A stretch of 64,000 nt of DNA, from NCBI GenBank assembly GCA_029945725.1, contig JAQSDB010000011.1:372001-436000 (forward strand), read 5' to 3'. Below, piece after piece: positions 56,631 to 64,000 of the stretch. The first letter of the stretch is position 1. Each line of letters opens with the position of its first letter. A program made the position numbers and the translations under genes. Source of the DNA: a bacterium. GTDB taxonomy: Bacteria; Pseudomonadota; Gammaproteobacteria; Pseudomonadales; Moraxellaceae. A model generated the notes under the pieces. That model had not been told where the DNA came from, did not search any database, and worked only from the letters and a program-made list of their open reading frames with translations.

Positions 56631-56781
56631 GTCTGCCTACCTTTTCAGTGTTCTGCCAGAGTGGGCCACCAGTCATCATGCAGCCAATCCCTAGTGTTTT
56701 GCTTGGTCTTTACCCGGGCATTATACCCAAAGCCCTGTTAGAATCCCGCCCTCTTTTTTCAGGCCTTATATAGCGTTTTTC

Positions 56782-59700
56782 ATGAGCCACTCAAACCGTA
56801 CTGCCCGCCTTAAAAGCCAGCTCGAAAGCCGTATCCTCATCATTGATGGCGCCATGGGCACCATGATCCAGCGCCACAAGCTGGAAGAGCGAGACTACCG
56901 TGGTGAACGCTTCCCGGACTGGCATCAGGACGTCAAAGGCAATAATGATCTGCTGGTGCTGACCAGACCCGGGGTGATACGCGGCATCCATGATGCCTAT
57001 TGTGCGGCCGGCGCCGACATCCTCGAGACCAACTCCTTCAACTCCACCCGGGTCTCCCAGGCCGACTACGGCATGGAGGCGCTGGTACCGGAGCTCAATC
57101 GCGAGGCGGCACGCATCGCACGCGAAGTCGCCGATGCCTGGACCGCCAAAAACCCGGCCAAGCCCCGCTTTGTGGCCGGGGTGCTCGGCCCTACCTCGCG
57201 CACCTGCTCGCTTTCACCGGACGTTAACAACCCGGCTTTTCGTAACATCAGCTTTGATGAACTGGTAGAAAACTATCTTGAGGCCACGGCCGGGCTGGTT
57301 GAGGGTGGCGCCGACATCCTCCTGATCGAAACTGTTTTCGATACGCTCAATGCCAAGGCTGCCATTTTTGCCGTGCAGGAATACTTCCTGAAGGTCGGTG
57401 TTGAGCTGCCGATCATGATCTCCGGCACCATTACCGATGCATCGGGTCGTACGCTGTCCGGCCAGACGGCAGAAGCCTTCTGGAACTCGGTACGTCATGC
57501 CAGGCCCATCAGCATCGGCTTCAATTGTGCACTCGGCGCCAAAGAACTGCGTCCTCACGTGGAAGAGCTTTCACGCAAAGCCGATACCTTTGTCAGCGCG
57601 CATCCCAATGCCGGCCTGCCCAATGCCTTTGGCGAGTACGATGAAACACCCGCGCAAACTGCCGCCATCATTGATGAGTTCGCGGCTTCCGGCTTCCTGA
57701 ACATTATTGGTGGTTGCTGCGGCACTACCCCCGAACACATCAAGGCAATTGCCGAGACGGTCGCCAAATATCCGCGGCGTGAAATCCCTGCGATTCCGCC
57801 CGCCTGCCGGCTGTCCGGTCTTGAGCCCTTCAATATTGATCGCAACTCCTTGTTTGTGAATGTCGGTGAAAGAACCAACGTGACGGGATCCGCGAAATTC
57901 CGTCGACTCATCAAGGAAGAGAATTTTTCGGAAGCGCTTGATGTCGCACGCCAGCAGGTAGAAAGCGGTGCGCAGGTGATCGACATCAACATGGATGAAG
58001 GCATGCTGGACTCACAGCGCGCCATGGTGATCTTTCTCAACCTGATCGCTTCCGAACCGGACATTTCGCGCGCACCCCTGATGATTGACTCCTCGAAATG
58101 GGAAATCATCGAAGCAGGCCTGAAATGTACGCAAGGCAAGCCGATTGTTAACTCGATCTCCCTGAAGGAGGGTGAAGAAGAGTTCATCGCCAAAGCCCGC
58201 CTATGCATGCGCTACGGCGCCGCCATCGTTGTCATGGCATTCGATGAAGATGGCCAGGCCGATACCTTCAGGCGCAAGTCTGAAATCTGCAAGCGCTCCT
58301 ACGACGTACTGGTGGACAAGGTTGGTTTTCCTTCCGAAGACATTATTTTTGATGCCAATATTTTTGCCGTGGCAACCGGCATTGACGAGCACAATAACTA
58401 CGCCGTCGACTTCATCAATGCCTGCGCCTATATCCGTGACAATCTGCCGAATGCACTGAGCTCCGGCGGCGTATCGAATGTGTCTTTCTCCTTCCGTGGC
58501 AATGAGCCAATGCGCGAAGCCATTCATTCGGTATTTCTTTATTACACCATCAAGAACGGACTCTCGATGGGCATTGTCAATGCCGGCCAACTGGCGATTT
58601 ACGATGACCTGGCCGCCGAACTGAAAGAGCGCGTAGAGGATGTCATTCTCAATCGCCGCAATGATGGCACCGAGCGCCTTCTGGAGATTGCCGACCAGTA
58701 CAAGGGCGACGGCACAAAAAAACCGGAAGAGACGCTGGAATGGCGCTCGCTGCCCGTGACCAAGCGCCTCGAACATGCTCTGGTCAAGGGCATTACGGCG
58801 TTTATCGAAGAGGACACCGAAGCCGCCCGCCAAGGCGTTGATCGTGCCATTCATGTAATTGAAGGCCCCCTTATGGCCGGCATGAACGTGGTCGGTGATC
58901 TTTTCGGCGCCGGCAAGATGTTCCTGCCACAAGTGGTGAAATCTGCTCGTGTGATGAAACAGGCCGTGGCTTATCTGATTCCTTTTATCGAGGCCGAAAA
59001 GAACGGTGTCATTCAAAGCAAGGGCAAGATCCTGCTCGCTACCGTAAAAGGCGACGTGCACGATATCGGCAAGAATATTGTTGGCGTGGTGCTGGCCTGC
59101 AACAACTACGACGTTGTCGACATGGGCGTCATGGTTCCGGCCGACAAGATTCTGGAACGCGCCAGACAGGAAAACGTCGATATCATTGGCCTGTCCGGCC
59201 TCATTACTCCGTCACTGGATGAAATGGTGCACGTTGCCCGCGAAATGCAGCGTCAGGATTTCCATATTCCCTTGCTGATCGGTGGAGCCACGACATCCAA
59301 GGCACACACGGCCGTAAAGGTGGAGCCCCAATATAAAAACGACGCAGTAGTTTATGTCTCCGACGCATCTCGGGCCGTCGGCGTGGCGACCTCATTGCTG
59401 AGCAAGGATCTCAAAGCCGGCTTTATTGCCGACCGCAAAAAAGAGTATGAAGAAGTACGCGTACGTCATGCCAACCGCAAGCCCAAGGCAGAGCGACTGG
59501 ATTACGAACAGGCCATAGCCATGGGCTTCAAGACGGACTGGGCCAGCTACACGCCGCCAGCCCCCTTGAAGCCCGGCATTACCGTGCTGCGTGACTACCC
59601 GCTGGAAACCATCATTCCCTATATCGACTGGACACCGTTCTTTGTTTCCTGGTCTCTCGCCGGAAAGTACCCAGCCATACTGAACGACAGCGTGGTAGGC

Positions 59701-60477
59701 GAAGCAGCGCGCAGCCTGTTTGCCGATGCTCAAGCCCTGTTGAAGCGCATCGTTGACGAGAAGCGACTGAAGGCGCATGCCGTCATCGGCCTGTGGCCCG
59801 CCAATCGCAACGGCGCTGACAGCATTACAGTGTTTGCCGACGAGTCCCGGACCAGCCCCCTGGCCAGCCTGCATCACTTGCGCCAGCAAAGCGACAAGGT
59901 CAGTGGCAAGCCCAACTACTCACTGGCAGATTTCATTGCGCCCGCAGGAACCCCCGACTATCTCGGCGGATTTGCTGTCACCACGGGCGATGGTTGCGAC
60001 GAATTCTGCAAAGAGTTTGAAAGCAAAGGCGACGACTACAGCAGCATCATGGTCAAGGCACTGGCAGACCGCATGGCAGAAGCCTTTGCCGAGCATTTGC
60101 ATAAACGGGTACGTCAGGAATTCTGGGGTTATGCGGCCAATGAACAGCTCGACAATGACGATCTGATCCGCGAGAAATACGTTGGCATCCGCCCTGCTCC
60201 CGGTTATCCGGCCTGCCCTGACCATACGGAAAAAGCGGTATTGTTCAATTTGCTGAATGCCCCCGAACACACCGGACTCATGCTGACCGAGAACTTTGCC
60301 ATGTACCCGACCGCTGCTGTCAGCGGCTGGTATTTCTCACACCCGGACAGCACCTACTTCAATGTCGGCAAGGTGGAAGAAGATCAGGTCCTGGATTATG
60401 CCAAGCGCAAGGGCTGGGATCGACGTACCGCCGAGAGATGGCTCTCGCCCAATCTCGGCTATGAGCCGGAGTCATAA
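56782..60477 (+). CDS. metH: Cobalamin-dependent methionine synthase
   Basis: MetH transfers a methyl group from methyltetrahydrofolate to homocysteine via B12. At 1231 residues all four modules are present: homocysteine domain with zinc cysteines ([20 protein letters not shown]), pterin domain ([16 protein letters not shown]), B12 domain with D758-V-H760-D-I-G for lower-axial His and the partner [11 protein letters not shown], and the AdoMet reactivation domain ([15 protein letters not shown]). No B12 riboswitch is visible in the 151-base upstream gap, so control by such an element is not supported. Confidence 0.97.
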   Translation: MSHSNRTARLKSQLESRILIIDGAMGTMIQRHKLEERDYRGERFPDWHQDVKGNNDLLVLTRPGVIRGIHDAYCAAGADILETNSFNSTRVSQADYGMEALVPELNREAARIAREVADAWTAKNPAKPRFVAGVLGPTSRTCSLSPDVNNPAFRNISFDELVENYLEATAGLVEGGADILLIETVFDTLNAKAAIFAVQEYFLKVGVELPIMISGTITDASGRTLSGQTAEAFWNSVRHARPISIGFNCALGAKELRPHVEELSRKADTFVSAHPNAGLPNAFGEYDETPAQTAAIIDEFAASGFLNIIGGCCGTTPEHIKAIAETVAKYPRREIPAIPPACRLSGLEPFNIDRNSLFVNVGERTNVTGSAKFRRLIKEENFSEALDVARQQVESGAQVIDINMDEGMLDSQRAMVIFLNLIASEPDISRAPLMIDSSKWEIIEAGLKCTQGKPIVNSISLKEGEEEFIAKARLCMRYGAAIVVMAFDEDGQADTFRRKSEICKRSYDVLVDKVGFPSEDIIFDANIFAVATGIDEHNNYAVDFINACAYIRDNLPNALSSGGVSNVSFSFRGNEPMREAIHSVFLYYTIKNGLSMGIVNAGQLAIYDDLAAELKERVEDVILNRRNDGTERLLEIADQYKGDGTKKPEETLEWRSLPVTKRLEHALVKGITAFIEEDTEAARQGVDRAIHVIEGPLMAGMNVVGDLFGAGKMFLPQVVKSARVMKQAVAYLIPFIEAEKNGVIQSKGKILLATVKGDVHDIGKNIVGVVLACNNYDVVDMGVMVPADKILERARQENVDIIGLSGLITPSLDEMVHVAREMQRQDFHIPLLIGGATTSKAHTAVKVEPQYKNDAVVYVSDASRAVGVATSLLSKDLKAGFIADRKKEYEEVRVRHANRKPKAERLDYEQAIAMGFKTDWASYTPPAPLKPGITVLRDYPLETIIPYIDWTPFFVSWSLAGKYPAILNDSVVGEAARSLFADAQALLKRIVDEKRLKAHAVIGLWPANRNGADSITVFADESRTSPLASLHHLRQQSDKVSGKPNYSLADFIAPAGTPDYLGGFAVTTGDGCDEFCKEFESKGDDYSSIMVKALADRMAEAFAEHLHKRVRQEFWGYAANEQLDNDDLIREKYVGIRPAPGYPACPDHTEKAVLFNLLNAPEHTGLMLTENFAMYPTAAVSGWYFSHPDSTYFNVGKVEEDQVLDYAKRKGWDRRTAERWLSPNLGYEPES

Positions 60478-60565
60478 TCCTTATCATCATTTAACGAAGC
60501 AGATGCACAAGGGCTCTGGCACACTGCGAACAGAGCCTGGCACTGCCAGCAAACAGGTATATGTC

Positions 60566-60832
60566 ATGACGAATGAAAAAAAGCCCGATGCAGACCAACA
60601 GAATTCCCAACAAAAGCAGCCCGATGAAAAACCGCAGGAGGTCACCGCACTGACTGTTCTCGGCAGCGTATTTGGCGCCTGGTTCGGTGTACAGAAAGAA
60701 AAAAACCGCAAACGTGACTTCAGCAGCAAAGACCCCATGCCTTTTATTGTAGCCGGCATCATCTTTGCTGTTGTCATGGTCATAGGCGTCATTATTGCCG
60801 TGAATATCGCACTATCCAGTGCAGGGCACTGA
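60566..60832 (+). CDS. DUF2970 single-pass membrane protein
   Basis: The 88-residue protein has a polar Gln/Lys/Asp-rich first 30 residues, then ALTVLGSVFGAWFGVQ, KKNRKRDFSS-like basic turn and a single membrane helix (FIVAGIIFAVVMVIGVIIAV). This is the DUF2970 pattern (GVQSxxxRxRDF then hydrophobic helix). Function is unknown. ATG 60566 has CAGG 8 bases upstream. It follows metH by 88 bases and precedes a terminator. Confidence 0.85.
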   Translation: MTNEKKPDADQQNSQQKQPDEKPQEVTALTVLGSVFGAWFGVQKEKNRKRDFSSKDPMPFIVAGIIFAVVMVIGVIIAVNIALSSAGH

Positions 60833-60847
60833 TTACTGGATGTGATT

Positions 60848-60887
60848 CATAAAAAAGGGCATTTCCCTGGAAATGCCCTTTTTTATG
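60848..60887. terminator. Bidirectional terminator between the DUF2970 gene and sohB
   Basis: CATAAAAAAGGGCATTTCC pairs with GGAAATGCCCTTTTTTATG, a stem of up to 19 bp with a very small loop. It serves convergent genes. Confidence 0.93.
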
Positions 60888-60971
60888 CGGCCAATGAAAA
60901 TAATTTCAGCACACACTCTTTGCAATACACCCGCACTCCCTCACGGAAGACGAAATATCACCCAGCCCCCA

Positions 60972-62009
60972 TCAAAACCAGGGGCGCTGCTGCAGCCTCT
61001 CCCACCAGCGCAGCATGAGCCTGTCAGCTGCCCCTTCGGTCGCCAGGCCAAAACGCTCCATTAAGCGCTGCCTGGGTATGTAGCGAATGGAAAAAACCTC
61101 TGCCGTTTTCATGCGCTCGGTCAGGTACTCATCACTGGTCTTGATTTCATCCACCAGCTTCAGATCAAGGGCGCGCTGGCCATACCAGTGCTCACCCGTC
61201 GCAACGGCATCAATATCAAGCTGAGTGCGGTTGTTTTTCACGAATTCCTTGAAAAGTTCATGGGTATCATCCAGCTCTTCCTGGAATTTTTCACGACCGG
61301 CTTCCGTATTTTTCCCCATCACTGTCAGCGTGCGCTTGTACTCGCCGGCCGTCAGCACCTCAAAATCAATCTCATGCTTTTGCAGCAGACGATGAAAATT
61401 GGGCATCTGGGCGACAACACCGATAGACCCCACTACGGCAAACGGGGCCGCCAGAATGCGGCTCCCCAGGCAGGCCATCATGTAACCGCCACTGGCGGCG
61501 ACCTTGTCTACGCAAATCGTCAGCGGAATATTTTTCTGGCGTATGCGTGCAAGCTGCGAGGCAGCCAGCCCGTAGCCATGAACCATGCCCCCCGGGCTTT
61601 CAAGGCAAAGAACAATCTCGTCATGCGCCGGATCCGCCAGCGTCAGGATGGCCGTAATTTCACGGCGCAATGACGCCACTGCGGAGGCCCGGATGTCGCC
61701 ATCAAAATTAAGGACATAAACTCGCGGCCTGGCATGTCCTTCCTTTCTTTCCTTGTCGGCTTTTTTGTCAGCCTTTTTCTCGCTCTTATACCAGGCCTTG
61801 AGAGCGGTCTTGTCAAAAACAGAATCACGCAAAATATCGGCATAATCACGAAGCCTGTCATTCAAGGCGACAACTTCAATCTCACCTTCACTGCGGTGGC
61901 GGCGTCGGCTGCCAATACTGGCAATTGAGGCAATGATAACAAGTGCAGCCACGACAATAGTCGTGGTCTTGGCCAGGAAAAGGCCGTATTGCAGGAAAAG
62001 ATCAAACAC
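60972..62009 (-). CDS. sohB: Inner-membrane peptidase SohB
   Basis: The 345-residue S49-family serine peptidase has an N-terminal membrane helix (about 14-34), the linker with a Lys/Asp-rich charged stretch (KSEKKADKKADKERKEG), and a ClpP/crotonase-like catalytic core. The nucleophile Ser is in AASGGYMMAC and the general-base Lys in the later VVGSIGVV to TAGEYKRTL region. SohB degrades membrane-associated or exported proteins and suppresses degP defects in E. coli. Confidence 0.93.
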   Translation of the reverse strand: MFDLFLQYGLFLAKTTTIVVAALVIIASIASIGSRRRHRSEGEIEVVALNDRLRDYADILRDSVFDKTALKAWYKSEKKADKKADKERKEGHARPRVYVLNFDGDIRASAVASLRREITAILTLADPAHDEIVLCLESPGGMVHGYGLAASQLARIRQKNIPLTICVDKVAASGGYMMACLGSRILAAPFAVVGSIGVVAQMPNFHRLLQKHEIDFEVLTAGEYKRTLTVMGKNTEAGREKFQEELDDTHELFKEFVKNNRTQLDIDAVATGEHWYGQRALDLKLVDEIKTSDEYLTERMKTAEVFSIRYIPRQRLMERFGLATEGAADRLMLRWWERLQQRPWF

Positions 62010-62134
62010 AGAAAGTTCCTTGATGGGTAGTTGCCAACACCTGCTACAGCAATCAGGTCGAGTAGGTCCTGATCATAGGCAGTTGGCATGCATGGGCCGG
62101 GACACAAACCAGAATGGGGGTTAATGGCGAGGAT

Positions 62135-62959
62135 TCAAGTCCGCCGGCAACGGGCCACAAAGCTCTGGATAAGGGCATGGGCAATACTGCCAGCCGGAGG
62201 AATCGGCGGCAGATTGCTGAAATGGTAAAACCCGGCCTCGGCTATCTCCTCCTCCTGCAGCACAATGGCGCCGCTCTCATAGTCTGCATGAAAGCCCAGC
62301 ATCAGATTCCCGGGAAAAGGCCAGGACTGGCTGCCGAAATAGCGTGGATTCCGGACCACAACGCCTACCTCTTCCTGCACTTCACGCAACAGTGTTTCTT
62401 CAGCCGTCTCGCCCGCCTCAATAAATCCGGCAAGCGTACTGAACATGGGGCGATTAAAACGTTGCGCCCTGGCCAGCAGGATTTCGTCGCCCCGGGTCAC
62501 GGCAACAATCACACAGGGATTTATTCTCGGGTACGAAGAAAAGGCGCAGGAAGGACAGATACGGGCACGTTCGCCTTTGGCGTGGCCTACGGTAGGCGTA
62601 CCGCAACGACCACAAAAGCGATGACTGCGCTCCCATTCCAGAATCTGGAAAGCCCGGCCGGCCAGCGCAAACAGCTCATCATCCACCTGCCCCAGAATGC
62701 GGCGCAGATCCTCGAAGTGATAGCCTTCGGGAGGAATTGCGGACTCCGGCACCGAAACAGCAAATACGGGCAGTGACTCCCACACCCCAAGATACTGGCG
62801 CGCCACCTCGTCCATGCCCAGCCAGGAAAAATTCTTGAGGGCCGGAAAATACCCCTGCACAACATCATCATTCAGAAGAAGGCGGGCGCCCTGAAAAACC
62901 AGCCAGAGACAGTCGCCGCGTAAATCTGCTGGCGCAATAACGCCGGGCTGAAACCGCAT
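62135..62959 (-). CDS. nudC: NADH pyrophosphatase / RNA deNADding hydrolase
   Basis: NudC removes NAD caps from RNA and hydrolyses NADH. The zinc ribbon (CGRCG ... CPSC) is followed by the Nudix box GFIEAGETAEETLLREVQEEVG and the NudC-specific SQSWPFPGNLMLGF. The 274-residue length is standard. The ATG at 62959 overlaps the stop of the fimL-like gene (TGATG), so translation is coupled. nudC beside fimL is the P. aeruginosa arrangement. Confidence 0.94.
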   Translation of the reverse strand: MRFQPGVIAPADLRGDCLWLVFQGARLLLNDDVVQGYFPALKNFSWLGMDEVARQYLGVWESLPVFAVSVPESAIPPEGYHFEDLRRILGQVDDELFALAGRAFQILEWERSHRFCGRCGTPTVGHAKGERARICPSCAFSSYPRINPCVIVAVTRGDEILLARAQRFNRPMFSTLAGFIEAGETAEETLLREVQEEVGVVVRNPRYFGSQSWPFPGNLMLGFHADYESGAIVLQEEEIAEAGFYHFSNLPPIPPAGSIAHALIQSFVARCRRT

Positions 62960-64000
62960 CACACCGCCTTGGCTGCTGTCACCGGAAAGCCAAGCTCCGC
63001 CACGCTTTCTTCGGCAATTTCCAGGATGCTTTCGCCGATCGGCTTGTTGGCCTCAAGGCTTTCCAGAAAGTAATCCACGCTGGAAATGGCATCGGCCAGT
63101 GTTTCCATGTCGGCCATATTGGGCTGCAGTTCAGCGCTCAGCATGCGCGCGTCAATATAGCGGGAGCAGGAGCGCAACACGGCGGCACCACGTTCAATGG
63201 CCAGAAAGGACAAGCCACCTGCCACGGACTGCAGGGTGGAGGGAACATTGGTGAGATGCATAAGATCGCGATCAGACTCGAGATAGGAACTGATGGCGCG
63301 TTTCGCCAGAGAAAGCCCGGAGCGGGATTCACCCACGAGCAAGGCACGCGCCTCATCAAGCTGATGAATGGAGACGCGGCTGTTGTTGATCTGCATGTCG
63401 GCACCCGGGGTCACCCGTTTCACCAGACCTGCCACCGCATTTTCAACATCCATCAAGGTATCAACCAGGGCATGCAAATCAGCCTGATCCGGCTCACCAC
63501 TCCACTTGCGCACTTCTTCAGCCTGACCGCGCATCGCCTGACTGGAATCAAGCAACCCCAGCATGACCAGCGTCTGTGATGTGCGGTTAAGGCTATCGGC
63601 CATAACCTGATAGCTTTCTGCATCATTCTTGGCGCCACGCGACATGATATCCAGCGTGTCCTTGACTTGCGCCAGCTCGTCACGCAACACCGAAGCAACC
63701 GTCTTGATCACAGACCCGCCCGGCCCGCACATCAGCTCATACTCGGTCGTCATTTGCGTCTGCGTCAGACAGTAATCAGCCAGCCCGAATTCATGACGTA
63801 CGGCAGCGGTTTTTTCAGTGTCGTCCGATAATCCGACCACATACAGGCTATCGCCCAGCAAGCGCCGGTCCGGCTGACCATTACCGTCATTTTGTATCAG
63901 GGCCTTGAGCTGCCGATCCAGCTGACCAAGCAGAACCTTGCGTGGATTGTTAACCACCACGCCATGCTGAAGCGCCTCGATCATGGCCGCCGCCACCCAC
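62959..64000 (-). CDS. fimL: FimL-like regulator of type IV pilus and cAMP signalling (5' end missing)
   Basis: The frame is open to the right edge, so the N terminus is outside; about 346 residues are present. The sequence resembles the N-terminal, HPt-like region of ChpA/PilL, with LRDELAQVKDTLDI, SIHQLDEARALLVGESRSGLSLAKRAI (in part), then LADAISSVDYFLESLEAN and ILEIAEESV. It stops right after this region, without CheA kinase or CheW domains. A protein of that kind next to nudC is FimL, a scaffold that links the Chp system to adenylate cyclase CyaB in P. aeruginosa. No active-site His is seen in an HPt context. Confidence 0.82.
   Translation of the reverse strand, partial: WVAAAMIEALQHGVVVNNPRKVLLGQLDRQLKALIQNDGNGQPDRRLLGDSLYVVGLSDDTEKTAAVRHEFGLADYCLTQTQMTTEYELMCGPGGSVIKTVASVLRDELAQVKDTLDIMSRGAKNDAESYQVMADSLNRTSQTLVMLGLLDSSQAMRGQAEEVRKWSGEPDQADLHALVDTLMDVENAVAGLVKRVTPGADMQINNSRVSIHQLDEARALLVGESRSGLSLAKRAISSYLESDRDLMHLTNVPSTLQSVAGGLSFLAIERGAAVLRSCSRYIDARMLSAELQPNMADMETLADAISSVDYFLESLEANKPIGESILEIAEESVAELGFPVTAAKAV

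Noticed and set aside
56631-56781. Cobalamin or SAM riboswitch before metH
   Set aside because: The gap is only 151 bases and no B12-box-like or SAM-box-like sequence was seen.
62959-64000. Truncated ChpA/PilL kinase pseudogene
   Set aside because: The stop falls cleanly at the end of the HPt-like region and nudC is coupled to it, which is the normal FimL arrangement rather than a broken ChpA.

Overview
The window is a 64 kb piece of a gammaproteobacterial chromosome. Gene content and order point to the Pseudomonadales. The evidence is the gyrA-serC-pheA-hisC-tyrA/aroA-cmk-rpsA supraoperon with a TyrA-AroA fusion, ubiG followed by a MupP-type phosphatase and a YciK-type reductase, smc-zipA-ligA beside a GntR regulator, pabB-thrH-cysH-cysB, and nudC next to fimL. 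A block resembling the Acinetobacter fil cluster suggests a Moraxellaceae-side relative, but base composition is only moderately GC-rich; the family-level placement is inference. No rRNA, tRNA, CRISPR array, prophage, transposase or IS was seen.

Layout. 1-2229: end of a short-chain dehydrogenase, an LCM-type methyltransferase and ttcA. 2475-16268 (minus strand): gyrA, serC, pheA, hisC, tyrA-aroA, cmk, rpsA, ihfB, lapA, pyrF and an SDR, linking aromatic, serine and histidine biosynthesis to core replication and translation genes. 16567-18785 (plus): ubiG, mupP-like, yciK-like. 18856-24772 (minus): the condensin partners scpA and scpB, rluB, trpS, yciO and the PHP-domain RNase gene. 24819-28263 (plus): yciB, yciI, an Ala/Pro-rich envelope protein and mnmC. 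28480-35500 (minus): smc, zipA, ligA and a small unknown, preceded by two GntR-family regulators (35747-37239). 37560-39705 (plus): a sulfite/nitrite reductase and its DUF934 partner.

39777-49521 (minus) is the accessory region and the most interesting part. It has three secreted FilA-like subunit genes (two of them with a 722 bp exactly identical core), a membrane-anchored C39-type cysteine peptidase, a FapF-like outer-membrane barrel, a FadL-like barrel, a secreted periplasmic-type protein and a large lipoprotein. The parts list combines the Acinetobacter fil cluster with the logic of the Pseudomonas functional-amyloid (fap) system. All three subunits carry, just after their Sec signal peptide, a segment that resembles a double-glycine leader ending in Gly-Gln, which makes the C39 peptidase a candidate processing enzyme.

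49739-55930: pabB, thrH (minus), cysH, cysB (minus), a TSUP anion exporter and a DAHP synthase, mostly sulfur assimilation and chorismate metabolism. 55989-64000: nfuA (minus), metH and a DUF2970 protein, then sohB, nudC and a fimL that runs off the right edge. Most convergent or 3' ends carry strong, often bidirectional, hairpin terminators with a recurring CATAAAAAAGC...GCTTTTTTATG form.
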